This document shows, in pieces, positions 56,132 to 64,000 of a DNA stretch of 64,000 nt. Both the position numbers and the translations under genes were made by a program. Positions within the stretch are counted from its first letter, which is position 1; every line of letters starts with the position of its first letter. The stretch comes from Lucinisca nassula (lineage: Eukaryota; Mollusca; Bivalvia; Lucinida; Lucinidae), in assembly GCA_963580285.1 (NCBI GenBank), contig OY757013.1, positions 134,041,027-134,105,026 on the forward strand, given 5' to 3'. The notes beneath the pieces were generated by a model. That model was not told the origin of the DNA. It searched no databases and saw nothing but the letters and a program-made list of their open reading frames with translations.

Positions 56132-58950
56132 CTCACCGTCACGTAGTCACGAGGTGAGCTTTTGGGATCACCTTTTGTCCGTCGTCCGTGCATCCGTCCG
56201 TGCGTGCGTGCGTAAACAATTTCTTTAAATGACATCTCCTCCTAAACCACTGATCGGATTTTGACCAAACTTCACAGGTATGATCCTTAGGTGGTCCCCT
56301 TTCAAAGTTGTTAAAATGGTTCCAGATCGTTGCACATCTAGGTCACAGGAGGCAAAAATAGATTTTTTCACCCAAAACTTAAAAAATCTTCTTCTCTGAA
56401 ACCACAAGGCCCAGGTCTTTGATATTTGGTATGAAGCTTCATCTAGTGGACCCCTACCAAGATTGTTCAAATTATAGTGCTGGGGCAAAAAATGCCCCTG
56501 CCATGGGGACCTTTGGTTTTATATTGGCTTATATAGGGAAAATCTTTAAAAATCTTCTTCTCTGAAACCACAAGGCCCAGGTATTTGATATTTGGTATGA
56601 AGCTTCATCTAGTGGACCCTTACCAAGATTGTTCAAATTATAGTGCTGGGGCCAAAAATGCCCCCGCCCCGGGGCCCTTTGACTTTACATTTGCTTATAT
56701 AGGGAAAATCTTTGAAAATCCTCTTCTCTGAAACCACAAGGCCCAGGTCTTTGATATTTGGTATGAAGCTTCATCTAGTGGGCCCCTACCAAGATTGTTC
56801 AAATTATAGTGCTGGGGCCAAAAATGCCCCCGCCCCGGGGCCCTTTGATTTTACATAGGCTTATATAGGGAAAATCTTTAAAAATCTTCTTCTCTGAAAC
56901 CACAAGGCCCAGGACTTTGATATTTGGTATGAAGCTTCATCTAGTGGACCCCTACCAAGATTGTTCAAATTATAGTGCTGTGGCAAAAAATGCCCCCCTC
57001 CCGGGGCCCTTTGGTTTTGCATAGGCTTTTATATGGAAAATTTTTAAAAATCTTCTTCTCTGAAACCGCAAGGCCCAGGACTTTGATATTTAGAATGAAG
57101 TGCCATCTAATGGACCTCTATCAAGATTGTTCAAATTATATCACTTGGACTAAAAATGCCCCTGCCCCGGGGCCCTTTGGTTTTAAATAGACTTACATAG
57201 GGAAAATCTTTAAAAATCTTCTTGTCTGAAACCACAAGGCCTAGGTCTTTTATATTTGGTATGAAGCTTCATCTAAAGGACCCCTAACAAGATAATTCAA
57301 ATTATAGTGCTGAGGCCAAAAATGTCCCTGCCCCGGGGCCCTTTGGTTTTGCATAGGCTTATATAGGGAAAATCTTTAAAAATCTTCTTCTCTGAAACCG
57401 CAAGACTCAAGACTTTGATATTTGGTATGAAGCTTCATCTAGTGGACCCCTACCAAGATTGTTCAAATTATAGTGCTTGGGCCAAAAATGCCCCCGCCCC
57501 GGGCCCTTTGGTTTTACACAGGCTTATATAGGGAAAATCTTTAAAAATCTTCTTCTCCGAAACTGCAAGGCCCAGGACTTTGATATTTGGTATGATTTTG
57601 TTTGATTTGAGGTTTAAAGTCCCCGTCAACACTGTAAAGGTCATTTTGGAGACGTTGCTTCCAATTTTGTGGGACTTTTACCCGACATGGAGATGAAATG
57701 ACAGCTCAAGCCCCACCGCCCAATGAAACCAATAGGGTTTATTAGCATGGACGGTTCCTGAACAGGCTTTGATCCTCTAAGCGGTTTACCAGTACTAGTG
57801 TGCAGGCCCGATTCAGCTCTGCGTTGAAGCATCATGCAGCCCATACATTTCTTCAAGCCCCTATGGGCGGGGGCTTTGATATTTGGTATGAAGCTTCATC
57901 TAGTGGACCCCTACCAAGATTGTTCAAATTATAGCCCTTGGGCCAAAAATGCCCCCGCTCTGGGGCCCTTTGGTTTTACATAGACTTATGTAGGGAAAAT
58001 CTTTAAAAATCTTCTTCTCTGAAACCACAAGGCCTAGGTGTTTTATATTTGGTATGAAGCTTCTTCTAAAGGACCCCTACCAAGATGATTCAAATTATAG
58101 TGCTGGGGCCAAAAGTGGCCCCACCCCGGGGCCCTTTGGTTTTACATAGGCTTATATAGGGATAATCTTTGAAAATCTTCTTCTCTGAAACCACAAGGCC
58201 CAGGACTTTGATATTTGGTATGAAGCTTCATCTAATGGACCTCTACCAAGATTGTTCAAATTATAGCCCTGGGGCCAAAAATGCCCCTGCTCTGGGGCCC
58301 TATGGTTTTACATAGACTAATATTGGGAAAATCTTTAAAAATCTTCTTCTCTGAAACCACAAGACCAGGGTCTTTGATATTTGGTATGAAGCTGCATCTA
58401 GTGGACCTCTATCAAGATTATTCAAATTATAGCCCTGATACCAAAAATGTCCCCGCTCCGGGGCCCTTTGGTTTTACATAGACTTACATAGGGAAATCTT
58501 TAAAAATCATCTCTGAAACTGCAAGGCCAAGGCCTTTGATATTTAGTATGGAGCTTTATCTAGTGGACCTCTACCAAGATTGTTCAAATTATAGCCCTGG
58601 GGCCACAAATGCCCCCACCCCGGGGCCCTTTTTGTTTTACATAGATTTAAATAGCCCCGAGGCCATTTGGTTTTGCATAGGCTTATGTAGGGAATATCTT
58701 TAAAAAAATCTTCTTCTCTGAAACTGCAAGGCCCAGGTCTTTGATATTTGATGTTTAGCTTCATCTAGTGGACCTTTGCCAAGATTGTTCAAATTGTAGC
58801 CTTTGTTGATGTTTGGTGTGAAGCTTCACCTTTAAGACCTCCCTCAACTTTATGCACATTAAAGCCCTGGGGCCAATAATGGCCCTCTCTGGGGCCCACT
58901 TGTTACACTACGGATCAGGTGAGCAATCCAGGGCCACCATGGCCCTCTTG
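56132..58950 (+). mobile_element. Helitron/pearl-like element H-C (2.8 kb)
   Basis: 5' hairpin CTCACCGTCACGTAGTCACG then AGGTGAG, GTCCGTCGTCCGTGCATCC run, about 15 units of the H-A satellite, end AGGTGAGCAATCC, hairpin GGGCCACCATGGCCC and TCTTGTT. Same family as H-A. An S5 SINE interrupts it. Confidence 0.8.
57595..57874 (-). repeat. SINE-like S5 inside H-C, 16 bp target duplication
   Basis: TTTGATATTTGGTATG at 57579-57594 and 57875-57890. The duplicated bases are part of the satellite unit, so the insertion is unambiguous. Confidence 0.93.
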
Positions 58951-59250
58951 TTGTTTGTTTGTTTGGTTTGAGGTTTTACGACCCCGTCAACACTATAGGT
59001 CGTTTTAGAGCTGGTGCTTCCAATTTTGTGGGGCTTTTACCTGACACTGAGATGAAATGTCATCTCCAGCCCTGTCGCCCAATGGAACCAATAGGGTTTA
59101 TAAGCATGGACAGTCCGACTCGCACCGCTTTGCCTGGGCGGGCTTAGCTCCTGTAAGCGGTTTACCAGTACTCAAGTACGGTCGGTTTCAGCTCTGCATG
59201 GAAGCATCGTGCAGCCCATCTATTTCTTCAAGCCCCGATGGACGGGGGCC
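58951..59250 (-). repeat. SINE-like S5, 47 bp before exon 4
   Basis: Abuts the end of H-C and runs to GGACGGGGGCC at 59250. Full length, diverged. Confidence 0.82.
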
Positions 59251-59297
59251 GGTTGATGTCTGTGGTTTTCTCATCCACTACTTTTATTATTTTTCAG

Positions 59298-59386
59298 ATA
59301 TAGTGCACAGAGACCTAAAATTAGAAAACATTCTTGTTAAAAAGCTCCCAGATGCCACAAATCCCGAAGATAAATTACAAATCAAG
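59298..59386 (+). CDS. STK33: STK33-like kinase, exon 4 (catalytic loop)
   Basis: Acceptor TATTTTTCAG, donor GTATGT at 59387. The first two bases complete the split codon from exon 3, then 29 codons. It encodes IVHRDLKLENILV, the catalytic loop with the HRD aspartate and the DLKLEN lysine and asparagine, followed by a short insert (KKLPDATNPEDKLQ) before IK. An insert at this place, between the catalytic loop and DFG, is a feature of STK33. The exon ends in phase 0; the DFG motif and C-lobe must lie in exons to the right of the window, since nothing like them is visible by 64000. Confidence 0.92.
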
Positions 59387-59494
59387 GTATGTTTATCTTT
59401 CAAACTGAATGGCTGTATTCTGCTTTTGCATAAAAAAGAATTTATGGGACTTCCTGTTAGCTTTCTGGTACTCCCAATCTCATGTGAAATGGGT

Positions 59495-59553
59495 TCTACT
59501 CAAAAAGGAAAGAATTTGCTCCTGGGGAGCAAATTCTTTCCTTTTCGAGTAGA
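59495..59553. repeat. Palindrome, same family as 33891-33931
   Basis: TCTACTCAAAAAGGAAAGAA...TTCTTTCCTTTTCGAGTAGA, about 27 bp arms with one mismatch around TCCTGGGGAGC. Confidence 0.85.
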
Positions 59554-59639
59554 CTCCTTTGACAAAAGCAGCAACTTCAAACAAGAAGAGTTACTCGCCT
59601 TGAATGATCACGTACCCGCAAAAGGTTAATATTCCCAGA

Positions 59640-60787
59640 TAAATTAGATAACTTAACGCAAAATGCTCAAACGGAAAAAGAGCGCTTGTATGGTATGTAA
59701 GTCCCCCTTCAGAAAGGGGCTTCTCTTATACAGTACAGGTCGGGCAGAACAGCCGAAAGACTCTTCCGAATTTCTTCATTTCGCATGATTCTTTTGGCCC
59801 TCTAAAACATTCCGAATCTGAAAATTATTCGGAGTGTTTTACTCGCAAACACTCCGCGAACCGTCGTTGTTCGCGATTCGCGGAGCATATTCCGAGTGTT
59901 TCGGAAGCTTTACCTCTTTGCCGCAGGCTATCTTTGCCGCGAAATCCATGCGAAAGTTACGCGGAGTGTATTTAATTATTACCTGTGTGTACAACTGATA
60001 ATTAATTATGAAAAAAAAAGAAGAAAAAGAAGAACAAAAAAAAAAAAAAAATAACGGAAGTTATTGGAAATGAAAAAGTGAAAAGGTTTAAAACAAACAC
60101 AGTTGAATGGCGCAGTGTATCAGTGTTGAAGAATTTATCTTTTATATGCTCATGTGTTTTCCCGGTCCGTTTTCTGTATACAAAAAAGACGATTTTTTTT
60201 TCGATGTTTTGTCTTTGTGTATGTGTGTGTGTCTGCGTGTGTGACATTCAAGATGTTTTGTCTTCCGATGTTTGGTCGCGTGTTGTTTGATGTTTCTATT
60301 TGATGTCGCATTAGATGTTTTGAAGTTTCCATTTTTTTTTGCCTTTCGATCAAAATTCGGACATCCGTCTTGGACATTGGTCGACCGACCGACAGACAAA
60401 CAGATAGGCGCAGACAGACAAGATAGACCAATGGACAGACAGACAGATAGAGTTTAGAAAATGCAAGATTGCATCTCGTAAACACTCCTAAATTGACCCA
60501 TCTTTTTTGGTAGGTGTAGTGTGGTAATATGGCTCTTTCAAGATGTCGATCGCTAATCAAAGGTGGGTGAAACTCGGCTTGCCCGGAGAAAATCTGCTTG
60601 ACCTTTTGGTGCAGAACTTAGCATGTTTTCACTTCCCTCTTTTCATTCCTCAGATGCTGCAGATGAGACTGCGCGAATGCGCAGGCTGGTCCAGATGAGG
60701 CTGAGCGGGTGCACAGGCTGTGAGGTCTTTACTGCTCGTTCAGGACTTAATGGCTCAAACTACAGTTAGCGAGGCGATTCCATTTTT
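59640..60787. other. No gene seen; low-complexity runs and SINE S3 fragment
   Basis: Contains an A-rich stretch (about 60009-60052), a GTGTGTGTGTG run (about 60220), ACCGACAGACAAACAGA-type repeats (about 60385-60450) and an S3 body fragment at about 60525-60622. CGCGGAGTG words recur at 59830-59965. Confidence 0.5.
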
Positions 60788-63029
60788 AGCTCACCTGAGC
60801 CGAAGGCTCATGTGAGGTATTAGTATACCACGAGCCGGCGTCCGTCGTCCGTCGTCGTCGTCTGTCGTCGTCGTCCACACTTTCAAAGAAGTATATCTCC
60901 GGAACCAGTGGGCCAATCTTGATCAAATTTCATGTGAAGCATGATCAGGTAGGGGGAAAGGCTGCATACTGTTTTCGGGCAGATCGGATTGGAACTCTGG
61001 TTGCCATGGCAACAAATAGCTCCCATAGACTTAACATAGGAAAAAGCTTGTCATCACTCTAGCTCCGTCAATTTTTTTCTGATCGTCTTCATTCTTGCAG
61101 ATAACGAGGACAGGCATGAAATCTCGATCAAGTTCGATTTTGGGCTGAATCGGATTATTCACTCAGGAGTTACGTGCCCTTGAGCGTTAGGAAAAAGCTT
61201 GTCATCACTCTAGCTCCGTCATTTTTTTTCTGATCCACTTCATTCTTGCAGATAACGAGGACAGGCATGAAATCTCGATCAAGTTCGATTTTGGGCTGAA
61301 TCGGATTATTCACTCAGGAGTTACGTGCCCTTGAGCGTTGAAAAAATTGCCTATTGACTTAACATGGGGAGAATGTTGTCATCACCGTAGCTGCTTCAAT
61401 TATTTTCAGATTGGCTTTATTCTTGCAGATAACCAGCACAGCCATGAAATCTCGGTCAAGTTCGATAACTGGCAGAATCGGGTCATTCACTTAGGAGTTA
61501 CCTGCCCTTGTGTGTTTTTGCATTAGGGTTAATGGGAATTTCAAAAATGTATATCTTAAAGACTACTTGGCCAACTTTGATCAAATTTCATGTGTCGCAT
61601 TATTGGGCAAGTGGAAAGGCTTCATTAGGTTTTCAGGCAGATCTGAGTGGAACTCTGGTTGCCATGGCAACATCTAGCTCCCATAGACTTCACATAGGAA
61701 AAAGCTTGTCATCACTCTAGCTCCGTCAATTTTTTTCTGATCGACTTCATTCTTGCAGATAACCAGTACAGGCATAAAATCTCGGTCAAGTTCGATTTTG
61801 GGCCAAATCAGATAATTCACTCAAGAGTTACGTCCCCTTGAGCGCCCGAAAAATTGCCTATCGACTTAACATGGGGAAAATGTTGTCATCACTGTAGCTA
61901 GTAACGAGGACAGGCTTAAAATCTCGGTTAAGTTCGATTTTGGGCAGAATCGGAATATTGACCTCGGAGTTACGTGACCTTGAGCGACAAAAAAAATTGC
62001 CCATAGACTTAACATAGGGAAAATGTTGTGACCACTATAGCGACTTGAATTTTTTTCAGATCAGCTTCAAACTTGCAGGTAACGAGATCAGACATAAAAT
62101 CACGGTTAAGTTCGATTTTGGGCCGAATCGGATTATTTGCCTTGGAGTTACCTGCCCTTGAGCATGAAAAAATACGTTGTGACCACGATAACAACTTTAT
62201 TTTTATTCAGATCAGCTTCAAACTTGCAGGTAATGAGGACAGGCATAAAATTCCGGTTAAGTTCGATTTTGGGCCGAATCGGAATATTGACCTCGGAGTT
62301 ACGTGACCTTGAGCGACAAAAAATTTGCCCATAGACTTAACATAGGGAAAATGTTGTGACTACGATAGCGACTTGAATTTTTTTCAGATCAGCTTCAAAC
62401 TTGCAGGTAACGAGGACAGACATAAAATCTCGGTTAAGTTAGATTTTGGGCCGAATCGGATTATTTGGCTTGGAGTTACCTGCCCTTGAGCATAAAAAAA
62501 TACGTTGTGACTACGATAGCAACTTTATTTTTATTCATATCAGCTTCAAACTTGCAGGTAACGTGGACAGGCATAAAATCTCAGTTAAGTTCGAATCGGA
62601 ATATTGACCTCGGAGTTACATGACCTTGAGCGACAAAAAATTTGCCCATAGACTTTACATAGGGAAAATGTTGTGACTACGATAGCGACTTGAATTTTTT
62701 TCAGATCAGCTTCAAACTTGCAGGTAACGAGGACAGACATAAAATCTCGGTTAAGTTCGATTTTGGGCCGAATCGGATTATTTGCCTTGGAGTTACCTGT
62801 CCTTCAGCATAAAAAAATACGTTGTGACCACGATAGCAACTTTATTTTTATTCATATCAGCTTCAAACTTGCAGGTAACGAGGACAGGCATAAAATCTCG
62901 GTTAAGTTCGATTTTGGGCCGAATCGGAATATTGACCTCGGAGTAACGTGACCTTGAGAGACAAAAAAATTTGCCCATAGACTTAACGTAGGGTAAAATG
63001 TTGTGACAGAAATAGCGACTTGAATTTTT
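60788..63029 (+). mobile_element. Helitron-like element H-D, own 3' end not seen
   Basis: 5' hairpin AGCTCACCTGAGCCGAAGGC then TCATGTGAG, GTCGTCCGTCGTCGTCG run, then about twelve units of 150-175 bp (CTTGCAGGTAACGAGGACAG, AAGTTCGATTTTGGGC, GGAGTTACGTGACCTTGAG) that alternate in pairs in the right half. A new 5' end (H-E) starts at 63030 and only one 3' end follows. Confidence 0.75.
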
Positions 63030-63643
63030 AGCTCACCTGAGCCAAAGGCTCCAGTGAGCCGATAGTATACCAAGGCTCCGGAGTCCGTCGTCTGTCGTCC
63101 GTCCATCCGTCGTCCACACTTTCAATGAAGCATATCTCAGAAGGCAGTCGACCAATCTTGTTTAAATTTTATGTGTAGCACCATTGGGCAAGGGGAAAGG
63201 CTGCATTAGGTTTTGGAGCTAGTCTGGTTCATTTGTTCCTTCATTCTTCTTTCTCTCCATATAGAGATAATAGACCAATGTTAAATTTTTAATCAAAGAT
63301 TTCTCAGGAACTATAAAAGCTAGAAGCATCAAATTTGGTATTCAATAGAATAATGATGACTTATTTTGTGTAAGAGACATTGGGCTTTCTCAGCTTATTT
63401 GTTCATCTGTTCTTTCATTCTTCTTTCTCTCCATTTTGACCAATGTTAAATTTTCGTTAAAGATTCCTCAGGAACTATAGAAGCTAGAAGTCTCAAACTT
63501 GGAATGCAATGCAATAATCATGACTTATATCCTGTAAGGGTCAATGGGCTGGATTCTATTAGCAGATTTAGTAGTCAAGTCTGTGAATTGTTAAAACTTA
63601 AGTTCCTCAGGTGAGCGGTTTAGGCTCATTGAGCCTCTTGTTT
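63030..63643 (+). mobile_element. Helitron-like element H-E
   Basis: 5' hairpin AGCTCACCTGAGCCAAAGGC then TCCAGTGAGC, GTCCGTCGTCTGTCGTCCGTC, two diverged units of about 175 bp (TTTCTCAGGAACTATAAAAGC), end CTCAGGTGAGCGG, hairpin GGCTCATTGAGCC and TCTTGTTT. Confidence 0.8.
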
Positions 63644-63879
63644 GTAGTGTTTATTCGTCGCTGCGATACATGTAAACATATCTATGACATGACCAGCGTT
63701 ATCCCAATCTGAATGCCCGATGATTGTCTGTAATCAAACCTCGCGGTTGTGCAGGCTGATCAACTCTAGTCAGGCTCCAATCTACATCTTTACCGGTCAT
63801 GTAAATCTTATTGTATTTGGCTGGCGCTCGCTCGAACTTAGCTTCGTTTTTAACGAGGCGATTCCATTATTTATAATAA
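63644..63879. other. No gene seen; repeat flank
   Basis: ACGAGGCGATTCCATT near 63853 also occurs just before H-D at about 60768, so both sides may belong to one older repeat into which H-D/H-E inserted. Confidence 0.4.
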
Positions 63880-64000
63880 CTAGAAATGTGTCCATAGGAC
63901 ACAGATGCCCCCGCCTGAAATATGTCTATGTTCGTATTCATCCATAGAAAGTTATTGACCGTGTTTAAGTTTTGGACCCTTTTTATGCCATTTGACCTCA
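63880..64000 (-). mobile_element. 3' end of a further Helitron-like element, minus strand
   Basis: CTAG at 63880-63883 read on the minus strand is preceded by hairpin TGTGTCCTATGGACACA and the inverted-end word GGGGGCAT, the same arrangement as H-G and H-H. The body leaves the window. Confidence 0.65.

Noticed and set aside
60788..63643. Protein-coding repeats (minus and plus frames of about 77 codons)
   Set aside because: Frames recur with the tandem unit and are interrupted by indels; consistent with non-coding satellite.

Overview
This is a 64 kb piece of animal nuclear genome, most likely from a bivalve mollusc. The evidence is GT-AG introns, dense families of short interspersed elements (SINEs), TTAA-flanked palindromic miniature elements (MITEs), and large elements whose ~150-165 bp tandem cores resemble the bivalve 'pearl' elements. 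The species cannot be named from sequence alone.

Only one cellular gene is visible: the 5' coding part of an STK33-like serine/threonine kinase on the + strand. Four coding exons (7615-7832, 8692-8796, 36506-36644, 59298-59386) join in frame and run from the start codon through the glycine-rich loop, the VAIK-type lysine, the hinge and the HRD catalytic loop. The DFG exon and the rest lie beyond the right edge. Introns are 859 bp, about 27.7 kb and about 22.7 kb; the two long ones are packed with transposable elements.

Layout: 1-7.6 kb holds SINE fragments and TTAA MITEs. 7.6-8.8 kb holds the first two exons. 8.8-13.3 kb is MITEs inside MITEs. 13.3-28.3 kb is a nested stack: a hairpin MITE carries a 2.6 kb hAT-like element (8 bp target duplication AAACATGT) and an LTR retroelement (4 bp duplication GTAC) that has an errantivirus/baculovirus-F-type env gene but no gag-pol. 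An 8.5 kb satellite-bearing Helitron/Helentron-like element sits inside the 3' LTR. 28.4-30.5 kb has a tRNA-type SINE and one Helitron-like element nested in another. 31-33 kb has a near-identical direct repeat. 34.9-35.8 kb has a LINE reverse-transcriptase fragment. 37.6-39.6, 41.3-44.8, 50.1, 56.1-58.9 and 60.8-63.6 kb hold further elements of the same Helitron-like architecture. The remainder is SINEs, MITEs and AT-rich sequence with no recognisable gene.

The most unusual material is (i) the env-only LTR element, whose structure suggests reverse transcription of a spliced env transcript, and (ii) a coherent group of non-autonomous elements built as 5' hairpin, GTCYGT microsatellite, tandem core, inverted end, 3' hairpin and CTAG or TCTTGTT, with one insertion site read at base resolution. 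Repeat boundaries were read by eye; family names are inferences unless stated.
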